A stretch of DNA of 7,372 bases from an uncultured Clostridia bacterium (lineage in GTDB: Bacteria; Bacillota; Clostridia; Christensenellales; CAG-314), in assembly GCA_934177025.1 (NCBI GenBank), contig CAKPPA010000052.1:1-7372 (forward strand), in the 5' to 3' direction. Under the pieces are notes generated by a model. The model made no database searches and was not told the DNA's origin. It worked only from the letters and a program-made list of their open reading frames with translations. The translations under genes and the position numbers were made by a program. Positions 1 through 4,812 of this stretch are shown here, piece by piece (position 1 is the first letter of the stretch; each line of letters opens with the position of its first letter).

Positions 1-133
1 CGGTCACTTTCCCGCGTGGCGAAAAACCGCGTCACCTTTAAAAAACGTGATTTCGACTGAATTTTTAAAAGGCTTTACCTTGAAAGCGGTCCGTTTGCCG
101 TTTTACCGAAACAAACACCGACGCCCGCATTCC

Positions 134-814
134 CTAAGCGAGATTGTAATCGTTAATCATCAGTTGAAACTCGTAGCCGATAAAATCCGCCGCCTGCCGA
201 CACATTTGCATCCGTTCCATAAAAATTTGAAAGTAATCCATAGCGGAACAGATTTCCGTGTCGACTTTAAAGCGAAAAATGATGTGCTTCGTTTGCCGAT
301 CCACCAACAAATCGCTTTTTTCCACGGCGTAGTTGACGCGATCGTGGATATCCTCCATATACTGCGAGCGTTTGAAAATTTCAACCTGATCCTTGCGCAC
401 GCGACTGCGGTGCACGTCCGATTTATCCGCCAAAATCAACGCCGCACCGATGCGACTGACCGCCAAGCCCGTGCCTTCGTCGTGATTGCCGATTGCCATC
501 ATAATTTCCGCCGCTTCCTTGCAATCCATGCTACGCTTCGTCAGCATTTGATACGCCAAAAGCGCACCGCTTTGGGCGTGATCGTTGCGGTTGATGCCGT
601 TGCCGACGTCGTGCAGCAGCGCGGCGATTTTGCCTAACTCAACTTCCCGATCCTCCGCTTCCAAGGCACGCAAAATCGTTTCCACCCGTTGGGTTACAAT
701 TCCGACGTGACGATGCCCATGCTCGGTAAACCCAAGCACTTCCAACTGCCTTTCGGACAACTTTAACAACGTTTGAATTTCAGGATCCTCTTTTAAAATT
801 TTGTACGTCAGCAT
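134..814 (-). CDS. HD-domain phosphohydrolase (hypothetical substrate)
   Basis: A 226-residue protein with the metal-binding pattern of the HD hydrolase superfamily. Counting from the ATG at 814, there is a candidate first histidine at H36, the HD doublet at H68-D69 inside LLHDVGNG, further histidines at H79 and H111 (in NHDE), and a late Asp at D130 in ADKSDVHR. HD proteins hydrolyse phosphate esters, often nucleotides, and the doublet-plus-late-Asp arrangement predicts a divalent-metal hydrolase. No second catalytic or sensor domain is visible, so the substrate is unknown. The residues after about 150 match nothing I recognise. A TTG at 826 would add four residues, but the AAAGG before it is only 2 nt away. 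The ATG at 814 has only a weak GGGA 6 nt upstream, so the start is uncertain. The gene appears monocistronic, with its own strong promoter at 847-875. No convincing terminator is seen in 1-133. Confidence 0.85.
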   Translation of the reverse strand: MLTYKILKEDPEIQTLLKLSERQLEVLGFTEHGHRHVGIVTQRVETILRALEAEDREVELGKIAALLHDVGNGINRNDHAQSGALLAYQMLTKRSMDCKEAAEIMMAIGNHDEGTGLAVSRIGAALILADKSDVHRSRVRKDQVEIFKRSQYMEDIHDRVNYAVEKSDLLVDRQTKHIIFRFKVDTEICSAMDYFQIFMERMQMCRQAADFIGYEFQLMINDYNLA

Positions 815-846
815 CTCTTTTCCCAAAACCTTTCCGAATTTATTTT

Positions 847-875
847 ATTATAAAAAACGTTCCCCTTTTTGTCAA
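847..875 (-). promoter_or_regulatory. Consensus sigma-A promoter of the HD gene
   Basis: Read on the minus strand, TTGACA (875-870) and TATAAT (852-847) are separated by exactly 17 nt. Both hexamers match the consensus perfectly. Transcription would begin near 840, leaving a leader of about 25 nt before the HD gene. The -35 box lies in the loop, and the spacer in one arm, of the hairpin at 852-890. Confidence 0.8.
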
Positions 876-890
876 TGGGGAATGTTTTTT
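852..890 (-). terminator. Rho-independent terminator-like hairpin upstream of the HD gene
   Basis: The arms 852-865 and 877-890 pair over 14 positions with a single G-T wobble and an 11-nt loop. The core is four G-C pairs flanked by A6/T6. On the minus strand the stem ends in six T. It lies upstream of the HD gene and well downstream of the membrane-protein terminator at 1214-1238. It would therefore end a separate minus-strand transcript, possibly one covering 891-1050. It could also stop plus-strand transcription. The overlap with a perfect promoter is unusual. Confidence 0.65.
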
Positions 891-1050
891 CCTAGGCTCC
901 CTTGCAAAAAGCGAGGAATGCGTACGTCGGTCGGCAACCTCCCTTTGGGGTAGTTTTGACGGATTTTCGGCAAGGGCAATGCATGCCTTCCTGCGGTAGT
1001 TTACCTACCCTTTTTCAGAATATGCCCTAAGTACCCTTTTTAAACGCGAA
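891..1050 (-). ncRNA. Candidate structured small RNA or intergenic repeat element
   Basis: This part of the 400-nt gene-free stretch (891-1290) has no supportable ORF but is dense in short hairpins. They are 898-917 (one bulge), 936-955 (AAC/GTT and CCC/GGG, one A-A mismatch), 972-989 (GGCA/TGCC extended by AA/TT) and 995-1009 (GGTAG/CTACC). TACCCTTTTT occurs twice, at 1006-1015 and 1032-1041, with a 26-nt period. CTTAGGGC and GCCTAGG near the two ends can pair with one bulge. On the minus strand it runs directly into the strong hairpin with a T6 tract at 852-890. A weak CATAAT -10 (1056-1051) would give a transcript of about 190 nt. That size would suit a 6S-like RNA, but I recognise no family signature. 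It may equally be a dispersed intergenic repeat. The remaining 1051-1213 is AT-rich with nothing recognised. Confidence 0.3.
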
Positions 1051-1213
1051 AATTATGGAGATTTTGTCGACTTACGGCGAACGACTGAAAAGCCCTGCAA
1101 AACAGAAACAAAAAACACACGCTCCGCCGATAAGGAAACCCCTTTTTTAACACCGAAACGCCATTTTGAAAAAATTTTCCTGCCGTTTTACACGTAAATA
1201 AAAACCGTAAAAA

Positions 1214-1238
1214 AGAGTTCGGTAAAAAACCGAACTCT
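1214..1238 (-). terminator. Terminator of the four-helix membrane protein gene
   Basis: A perfect 10-bp inverted repeat (AGAGTTCGGT at 1214-1223, ACCGAACTCT at 1229-1238) encloses a 5-nt loop. On the minus strand five T follow, then ACGGTTTTT. On the plus strand GTTTTTGTTTTT follows, so it may act in both directions. It begins about 50 nt after the stop of the 1291-1755 gene. Confidence 0.85.
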
Positions 1239-1290
1239 GTTTTTGTTTTTGAAACGATTGCTACGACCTTTTCGAACGAAGGCAAGTGCC

Positions 1291-1755
1291 TTACTGATCG
1301 ACCTTTTCGCCTTTTTGTTTTTTCGGCTTCGGAACGTAGGCCGGCAATTCGCCGCGATTGATTGCTTTTCCGAACAAAACTGCCGTACGAGCGCACACGA
1401 TCAAGCAGAAGCCCGTGATCGTTAAAATCATTGCCAAATAAGCATCGTCGCCCATGTACGCACTTTCCCAAATGTTAACAATAATGAATTTGTACAACAA
1501 TGCCGGAATGAACACCAACACGTAGTAGTACACTTCGCTGTAGAACTTTTTCGGATCCAACCCTGCTTTGTGGAAAATCTTTTGGCTCGTGATAAAGCAC
1601 AAAATTCCGCTGTGCATACCGACCAAGCAAAGAATAAACCCTAAAAGGCCGGTTTTCGGATTTTGAAATTTCAGTAGCGTGATGAAACCAAGCATCAGCA
1701 CGATGCCGGCACAGAAAATGATGAACGCCTGTAACAACTTCTTATTTTCCTTCAT
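1291..1755 (-). CDS. Unrecognised small integral membrane protein, about four TM helices
   Basis: The protein has 154 residues and I do not recognise the family. Hydrophobic stretches at about 8-28, 35-56, 74-96 and 106-128 predict four membrane helices. A short Lys-rich segment (KIFHKAGLDPKKF) joins helices 2 and 3. The C-terminal tail is basic and hydrophilic (KPKKQKGEKVDQ) and probably cytoplasmic. No catalytic motif, cysteine pair or transporter signature is visible. The start is well supported: AAGGAG lies 6 nt before the ATG at 1755. The gene stands alone, with a promoter at 1784-1812 and a terminator at 1214-1238, so context gives no hint of function. Its right-hand neighbour, reverse rubrerythrin, ends in its own terminator and is probably a separate unit. 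Confidence 0.8.
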   Translation of the reverse strand: MKENKKLLQAFIIFCAGIVLMLGFITLLKFQNPKTGLLGFILCLVGMHSGILCFITSQKIFHKAGLDPKKFYSEVYYYVLVFIPALLYKFIIVNIWESAYMGDDAYLAMILTITGFCLIVCARTAVLFGKAINRGELPAYVPKPKKQKGEKVDQ

Positions 1756-1783
1756 ATTACTCTCCTTAGGCAAAATATACATT

Positions 1784-1812
1784 ATAGTATCATAGATGCG
1801 AATTCTTGACAA
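1784..1812 (-). promoter_or_regulatory. Sigma-A promoter of the membrane protein gene
   Basis: Minus-strand TTGTCA (1812-1807) and TACTAT (1789-1784) are separated by 17 nt. The RBS follows about 17 nt downstream of the -10 box. A TATAAT begins 3 nt further downstream (1786-1781), but with a less favourable -35 spacing of 20 nt. The -35 box lies within one copy of a tandem TTGACAAT repeat (plus strand, 1806-1813 and 1819-1826). Confidence 0.65.
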
Positions 1813-1858
1813 TGCTTTTTGACAATCTTTACAATCCCGCACACGGGGGCAAAACAAA

Positions 1859-1887
1859 AAAGGACAGGAGTGAAACACCTGTCCTTT
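1859..1887 (-). terminator. Terminator of the perR-rubredoxin-reverse rubrerythrin operon
   Basis: A 10-bp stem (AAAGGACAGG at 1859-1868, CCTGTCCTTT at 1878-1887) with a 9-nt loop is followed on the minus strand by a T6 tract and TTTTG. A second, smaller inverted repeat (GCATCA at 1890-1895, TGATGC at 1907-1912) sits between the rubrerythrin stop codon and this stem. The operon therefore ends in two tandem hairpins. Confidence 0.85.
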
Positions 1888-1912
1888 CGGCATCAAAAAA
1901 CTTTTGTGATGC

Positions 1913-2455
1913 TTATTTTCCGAAATATCTTTTCAAAAGTCCCGCAAAGCCTTTGCCGTGACGGGCCTCGTCCTTTGCCATTTCGTGGACGGTATCGTGA
2001 ATTGCATCGTAGTTGAGTTCCTTTGCGCGCTTTGCCAGCATCAGTTTGCCTTCGCAAGCACCGCATTCCGCTTCCATACGCATTTTGACGTTTTGTTCGG
2101 TGGAATCCGTAATGACCTCGCCCAACAGTTCCGCAAATTTTGCTGCGTGCTCCGCTTCCTCAAAAGCATAGCGTTTGAATGCTTCCGCAATTTCCGGATA
2201 GCCTTCGCGATCCGCAACGCGGCTCATCGCCAAGTACATGCCCACTTCCATGCATTCGCCGTTGAAGTTTGCTTGCAGCCCTTCCACAACTTGTTCGTCC
2301 AAACCTTTTGCAATGCCGACTTTATGCTCGTCCGCAAACTTCAGTTCCGCTGCGCCGACTTCCTCGAACGTCGTTGCATGGCACACCGGACATTCCTTCG
2401 GAGGATTTTCGCCTTCGTAAATATAACCGCAAACAGTGCATCTGAATTTTTTCAT
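1913..2455 (-). CDS. Reverse rubrerythrin (N-terminal rubredoxin domain plus diiron peroxidase domain)
   Basis: A 180-residue protein with the domain order of reverse rubrerythrin. Residues 1-34 are a rubredoxin-type FeS4 domain (C6-x2-C9, C22-x2-C25). Residues from about 50 to 180 are a ferritin-like four-helix bundle with two diiron motifs, E100-x2-H103 (EEAEH) and E163-x2-H166 (DEARH), plus E67 and E130 as candidate partner ligands. In anaerobes such proteins reduce H2O2, and in some cases O2, in the cytoplasm, with electrons from NAD(P)H via rubredoxin and an oxidoreductase. The start is the ATG at 2455, with GGGAGGG 8 nt upstream. A GTG at 2464 overlaps that Shine-Dalgarno sequence and is not credible. 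It lies 18 nt after the rubredoxin stop codon, third in the operon behind perR, so peroxide induction through PerR is expected. Confidence 0.93.
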   Translation of the reverse strand: MKKFRCTVCGYIYEGENPPKECPVCHATTFEEVGAAELKFADEHKVGIAKGLDEQVVEGLQANFNGECMEVGMYLAMSRVADREGYPEIAEAFKRYAFEEAEHAAKFAELLGEVITDSTEQNVKMRMEAECGACEGKLMLAKRAKELNYDAIHDTVHEMAKDEARHGKGFAGLLKRYFGK

Positions 2456-2473
2456 TTTGTACACCCTCCCGAA

Positions 2474-2587
2474 TTACTCGTCAACTTCCTCAAAAGCGTC
2501 CTGTCCTGCAAAGCAAACAGGGCATTGTTCCGGAGCTTCCTCCGCTTCGACCACGTATCCGCAAATTTTGCAAATCCACTTTTTCAT
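2474..2587 (-). CDS. Short rubredoxin-like FeS4 protein, 37 residues
   Basis: This small gene encodes 37 residues with two CxxC knuckles, C6-x2-C9-G-Y and C22-P-V-C25, separated by 12 residues. That is the spacing of rubrerythrin-type rubredoxin domains. The stand-alone rubredoxins I know have about 52 residues, so this one is short. An excellent AGGAGG (2601-2596) lies 8 nt before the ATG and overlaps the perR stop codon, implying translational coupling. The protein is acidic at its C-terminus. It closely resembles the first 34 residues of the adjacent reverse rubrerythrin, with the same MKK start, cysteine spacing and FEEV segment. It could carry electrons to that enzyme. Domain duplication is an inference. 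Confidence 0.88.
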   Translation of the reverse strand: MKKWICKICGYVVEAEEAPEQCPVCFAGQDAFEEVDE

Positions 2588-2599
2588 ATTTTTTGCCTC

Positions 2600-2974
2600 C
2601 TATCCTTTTTTACATTTATCGCAAACGCCGTAGAATTGAACGTAAACGTCCTCCACGTCGTAAGACTCGTTTTTTAGCCGAAATTCCGTTTCCGCATCGC
2701 AATCGAGGATTCGACCGCATTTTTTACAAATAAAATGACAGTGCATTGAAGTGTCCGCATCGTAATGCTCAATGTTGTCGCTCGTAAGGACTTTGCGGAT
2801 CATTCCCTTTTCCTCAAGTTGCTTCAGATTTCGATAAATCGTCCCCAAACTGACATCGGGAATTTGTTTTTTTACTTCGTTATAAATCCATTCCGCGGAC
2901 GGATGCGTATCCGTCGATTGTAACACGCGCAACGTGATTTCCCGCTGTTTTGAATAACGCAAACCACATTCCAT
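2600..2974 (-). CDS. perR: Peroxide-sensing Fur-family repressor PerR
   Basis: A 124-residue Fur-superfamily regulator. The N-terminal winged helix includes HPSAEWIYNEV and SLGTIYRNLKQLEEKG. The C-terminal part holds two CxxC pairs (C83/C86, C118/C121) for structural zinc. The predicted sensor ligands H24, D72, H78, H80 and D91 fall at exactly the spacing of B. subtilis PerR H37, D85, H91, H93 and D104. The Asp at the last position, rather than Glu as in Fur, favours peroxide sensing over iron sensing. Peroxide oxidises the metal-bound histidines and releases the repressor from DNA. I chose the ATG at 2974 (AAGTGAG 7 nt upstream) because it fits the family N-terminus. A GTG at 2986 would add four residues. 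It is the first gene of an operon with rubredoxin and reverse rubrerythrin, and a PerR-box-like site covers its promoter. Confidence 0.9.
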   Translation of the reverse strand: MECGLRYSKQREITLRVLQSTDTHPSAEWIYNEVKKQIPDVSLGTIYRNLKQLEEKGMIRKVLTSDNIEHYDADTSMHCHFICKKCGRILDCDAETEFRLKNESYDVEDVYVQFYGVCDKCKKG

Positions 2975-2996
2975 TTTGATTCTCACTTATCTCAAC

Positions 2997-3020
2997 TAAT
3001 AATGATTCTTGGATAAGAAT
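2997..3020 (-). promoter_or_regulatory. Candidate PerR operator
   Basis: TAATAATGATTCTTG (2997-3011) matches the PerR box TTATAATNATTATAA at 10 of its 14 specified positions: 6 of 7 in one half-site, 4 of 7 in the other. It overlaps a perfect inverted repeat, ATTCTT-GGAT-AAGAAT (3005-3020). Both cover the perR -10 box and the predicted transcription start near 3009, where a bound repressor would block RNA polymerase. Autoregulation is inferred. Confidence 0.55.
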
Positions 3021-3044
3021 ACCATACTTTCCTTTTTCTGTAAA
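3016..3044 (-). promoter_or_regulatory. Sigma-A promoter of the perR operon
   Basis: Minus-strand TTTACA (3044-3039) and TATTCT (3021-3016) are separated by 17 nt. The predicted start near 3009 leaves a leader of about 35 nt before the perR ATG at 2974. The -10 box lies inside the inverted repeat at 3005-3020. Confidence 0.7.
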
Positions 3045-3074
3045 GGATTTTTCCGTGAAATTCCAGTGAGATCC

Positions 3075-3103
3075 TTGTAAAAAATGCAAAAAACAGGTAC
3101 AAT
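3075..3103 (+). promoter_or_regulatory. Sigma-A promoter of ttcA, positioned for a leaderless transcript
   Basis: TTGTAA (3075-3080) and TACAAT (3098-3103) are separated by 17 nt. Only six bases (ATTTTT) lie between the -10 box and the ATG at 3110, so the expected transcription start is at or within a base or two of the A of the start codon. Confidence 0.7.
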
Positions 3104-3109
3104 ATTTTT

Positions 3110-3847
3110 ATGACGACACAAAAAATGTTAGCTTATTTGAGAAGAGCCGTTACCGATTACCGCATGATTCGCTCGGGGGATCGCATTGCCGTGGGAATTT
3201 CCGGCGGGAAGGACAGTTTGACGTTACTGACGCTGTTGAAAGCCTACCAACGGTTTAGCCCCGAAACCTTTGAACTCACTGCCGTGACCATTGACATGGG
3301 CTTTGAGGAGGATGCTTTTCGGGAAATAAAGCAATACTGCGACCAACTTAACGTGCCCTACCGCATTGTGAAAACGGACATTGCAAAAATTTTGTTTGAG
3401 GAACGCAAGGAAAAAAATCCCTGCTCGCTTTGCTCGAAAATGCGCCGAGGGGCTTTAAACAGTGCCATTATGGAAATGGGCTACAACAAACTTGCGTTGG
3501 GGCATCATTCCGACGACGTTTTGGAAACGTTTTTGTTAAGTTTTTTTTACGAAGGGCGGCTGAATACGTTTGCGCCGGTTTCCTACATGTCGCGTAGCGG
3601 CGTGACGTTGATTCGCCCGTTGATTTACACGGAGGAAAAGGATATTCGCGCCTATGCCAAGGACTTACCGGTGTATCGCAACCCGTGCCCGAAGGATCAC
3701 CACACCCAACGCGAATACATGAAGCAATTACTGAAGGAAATTCAAAAAGAAATTCCTTTTGCCAAGGAACGCGCCTGCGGAGCGATTATGCACCCCGAAC
3801 GATACCACCTTTGGGACGGCATTGCGGAAAAGGAAAACGACGAGTAG
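3110..3847 (+). CDS. TtcA-family tRNA thiolation enzyme (tRNA 2-thiocytidine synthetase-like)
   Basis: A 245-residue PP-loop ATPase of the TtcA/TtuA family. The ATP pyrophosphatase motif SGGKDS is at residues 31-36, and the family segment GHHSDDVLETFLL at 131-143. Three cysteines, C105 and C108 (PCSLC) and C193 (NPCP), correspond to the [4Fe-4S] cluster ligands of TtcA. Such enzymes adenylate a tRNA base and replace its oxygen with sulfur; TtcA makes 2-thiocytidine at position 32. Close relatives thiolate other positions, so the exact tRNA target is not fixed by sequence alone. The ATG at 3110 has no Shine-Dalgarno sequence and sits 6 nt behind the -10 box, suggesting leaderless translation. 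A downstream ATG at 3125 also lacks an RBS. The gene is transcribed divergently from perR and ends at a strong shared terminator. Confidence 0.9.
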   Translation: MTTQKMLAYLRRAVTDYRMIRSGDRIAVGISGGKDSLTLLTLLKAYQRFSPETFELTAVTIDMGFEEDAFREIKQYCDQLNVPYRIVKTDIAKILFEERKEKNPCSLCSKMRRGALNSAIMEMGYNKLALGHHSDDVLETFLLSFFYEGRLNTFAPVSYMSRSGVTLIRPLIYTEEKDIRAYAKDLPVYRNPCPKDHHTQREYMKQLLKEIQKEIPFAKERACGAIMHPERYHLWDGIAEKENDE

Positions 3848-3910
3848 CCCCCTTGTGTAGCGCAAAAACGGGAGTTTACCGCAAGAAAATAAAAAACGTG
3901 ACGATACATA

Positions 3911-3940
3911 AAAAACGGAGATTTTGTAATCTCCGTTTTT
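3911..3940. terminator. Bidirectional terminator between ttcA and acpP
   Basis: A perfect 13-bp stem (3911-3923 with 3928-3940) has a TTGT loop, a CGGAG/CTCCG core and A5/T5 flanks. The plus-strand T run serves ttcA. The minus-strand T run serves acpP, whose stop is about 70 nt away. Confidence 0.9.
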
Positions 3941-4010
3941 GTACTTTTTGTTGTTTTTGTAAAACGCTTTTATTTACGCCATGAAACATGCAATACCGCA
4001 AAACGACGGT

Positions 4011-4238
4011 TTACTTGTTTGTTTCGATGAAATTTACGATCGAGCCAACGGTTTTAAATTCCGCAATTTTTTCCTCCGGAACGGAAAAACCGAATTCTTC
4101 CTCCAACGCCATGATGAGTTCCACAACGTCCAACGAATCCGCTCCGAGATCCGCCAAAATGTCCGACTCCATTGCGATTTTGTCCGCATCGATCATCAAC
4201 TGTTCCGCCAATAATGCTTTCACTTTATCAAAAACCAT
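4011..4238 (-). CDS. acpP: Acyl carrier protein
   Basis: A 75-residue acidic protein with the canonical acyl carrier motif LGADSLDVVEL. Serine S35 is the expected attachment site for 4'-phosphopantetheine. Length, charge and helix pattern match type II fatty-acid-synthase ACPs, which carry growing acyl chains between soluble enzymes in the cytoplasm. GGGAGGA-type pairing (TCCCTCC on the plus strand, 4247-4253) lies 8 nt before the ATG at 4238. The gene is monocistronic here, with its own promoter (4266-4294) and terminator, and no fab genes adjoin it. A dedicated ACP for another pathway cannot be excluded, but the sequence looks like the housekeeping type. Confidence 0.93.
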   Translation of the reverse strand: MVFDKVKALLAEQLMIDADKIAMESDILADLGADSLDVVELIMALEEEFGFSVPEEKIAEFKTVGSIVNFIETNK

Positions 4239-4265
4239 ACTATAAATCCCTCCGCTTTTGGATTC

Positions 4266-4294
4266 ATTTTACACTATTCTTTCCTTTTTCACAA
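4266..4294 (-). promoter_or_regulatory. Sigma-A promoter of acpP
   Basis: Minus-strand TTGTGA (4294-4289) and TAAAAT (4271-4266) are separated by 17 nt, with the acpP RBS about 13 nt downstream of the -10 box. Confidence 0.7.
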
Positions 4295-4312
4295 CTGTTT
4301 TTTGATTTTTTC

Positions 4313-4329
4313 TTCGGCAGGAAGCCGAA
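4313..4329. repeat. Short inverted repeat upstream of the Cys-rich gene
   Basis: TTCGGC-AGGAA-GCCGAA is a perfect 6-bp inverted repeat with a 5-nt spacer. It lies between the acpP promoter and the Cys-rich gene, and the palindrome GCCGGC (4331-4336) follows 2 nt later. It could be an operator or a leader hairpin. No T tract follows in either direction, so it is not a terminator. I see no good promoter for the Cys-rich gene: TAGGAT at 4338-4343 is a weak -10, and TTCGGC, 19 nt upstream, is a poor -35. Confidence 0.4.
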
Positions 4330-4362
4330 TGCCGGCATAGGATGAAGTAAAGGAGAAGAAAA

Positions 4363-4602
4363 ATGTGCGACCGAAATTGCTGCAAACATCATTTTTTAAA
4401 CCAAGTCGATTACAAAAACGCCCTACGAAACGATTGCTGTCCGCCGCCGCATCCGCCGATTTGTTCGGATCCGTTTTGCTCCTGCGATTACGGCATTCGT
4501 ACGCCGTGCGGAAGTTTTTGCTTGAAAACGGATGGCAAATGTTGTCGGTTTGAACTGGAATTTGATAAAAAGTGCGGAAAACCCCCTTTTTGCGGCAAGT
4601 AA
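4363..4602 (+). CDS. Cysteine-rich small protein of unknown function
   Basis: The protein has 79 residues, of which 14 are cysteine (positions 2, 6, 7, 25, 26, 34, 39, 41, 49, 53, 60, 61, 71, 77), about 18 percent. It includes three CC pairs and a CCPPPHPP segment. There is no signal peptide or membrane segment, so it is predicted to be cytoplasmic unless exported by another route. A strong Shine-Dalgarno AAAGGAG lies 7 nt before the ATG, which makes translation credible. A bidirectional terminator lies downstream at 4715-4732. I do not recognise the family. Metal binding (for instance Zn, Cu or a cluster), a spore or cell-surface structural role, or a disulfide-rich peptide are all possible. 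The cysteine spacing matches neither classical metallothioneins nor ferredoxins. It is divergent from acpP and shows no functional link to its neighbours. Confidence 0.75.
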   Translation: MCDRNCCKHHFLNQVDYKNALRNDCCPPPHPPICSDPFCSCDYGIRTPCGSFCLKTDGKCCRFELEFDKKCGKPPFCGK

Positions 4603-4714
4603 GTCCTATCGCCCGCTCCCCTTTCCGTACCTTTTCCCATACGGTTACGAAAAACCGTTGTTGACGAAAAAACAGGTTTTTTCCGTTACTTACTTTGTTT
4701 TTGGCGTAAAAAAA

Positions 4715-4732
4715 GGCGGGATGCCACCCGCC
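4715..4732. terminator. Bidirectional terminator between the Cys-rich gene and ridA
   Basis: GGCGGG (4715-4720) pairs with CCCGCC (4727-4732) around a 6-nt loop. The minus strand continues with seven T, terminating cobO-ridA. The plus strand continues with CTTTCGTTTTTT, terminating the Cys-rich gene. The rest of 4603-4812 contains only weak A/T hairpins, such as 4666-4688, and an inverted repeat TTACGTT/AACGTAA at 4748-4771. Confidence 0.8.
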
Positions 4733-4812
4733 CTTTCGTTTTTTGTTTTACGTTCGAAAGGCTTAACGTAACAACTACGCAACCCTTCCGACACTCCGCT
4801 TACACCGAAAAA

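Noticed and set aside
1..60. Plus-strand frame 1 open from the window edge to a TGA at 58-60, 19 codons, possibly the tail of a gene converging on the HD gene
   Set aside because: Too short to judge, no recognisable sequence, and no terminator between it and the HD gene. It is only a possibility.
47..637. Long plus-strand ORF of 196 codons
   Set aside because: It is antisense to the HD-domain gene, has no RBS and no recognisable domain. The opposite strand carries the clear HD motifs.
897..986. Short minus-strand ORF of about 30 codons within the candidate RNA
   Set aside because: The purine-rich AGGAAGG is only 1 nt from the ATG, which is unusable as an RBS. The frame crosses several hairpins and resembles no known peptide.
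1040..1471. Minus-strand ORF of 143 codons
   Set aside because: It overlaps the membrane protein gene in another frame and runs through the terminator hairpin at 1214-1238. It has no RBS and a composition typical of chance translation.
1958..2677. Plus-strand ORF of 239 codons
   Set aside because: It is antisense across reverse rubrerythrin, rubredoxin and the end of perR, three genes confirmed by motifs and RBSs.
3685..3984. Plus-strand ORF of 99 codons overlapping the ttcA 3' end
   Set aside because: It is out of frame within ttcA and continues through the terminator at 3911-3940, with no RBS.
4666..4688. A/T hairpin (ACGAAAAAAC with GTTTTTTCCGT) after the Cys-rich gene
   Set aside because: It has a low-GC stem and a loop of only 2 nt. 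The GC-rich hairpin at 4715-4732 is the far better terminator.
4532..4771. Plus-strand ORF of 79 codons after the Cys-rich gene
   Set aside because: It overlaps the Cys-rich gene out of frame, runs through the terminator at 4715-4732 and lacks an RBS.
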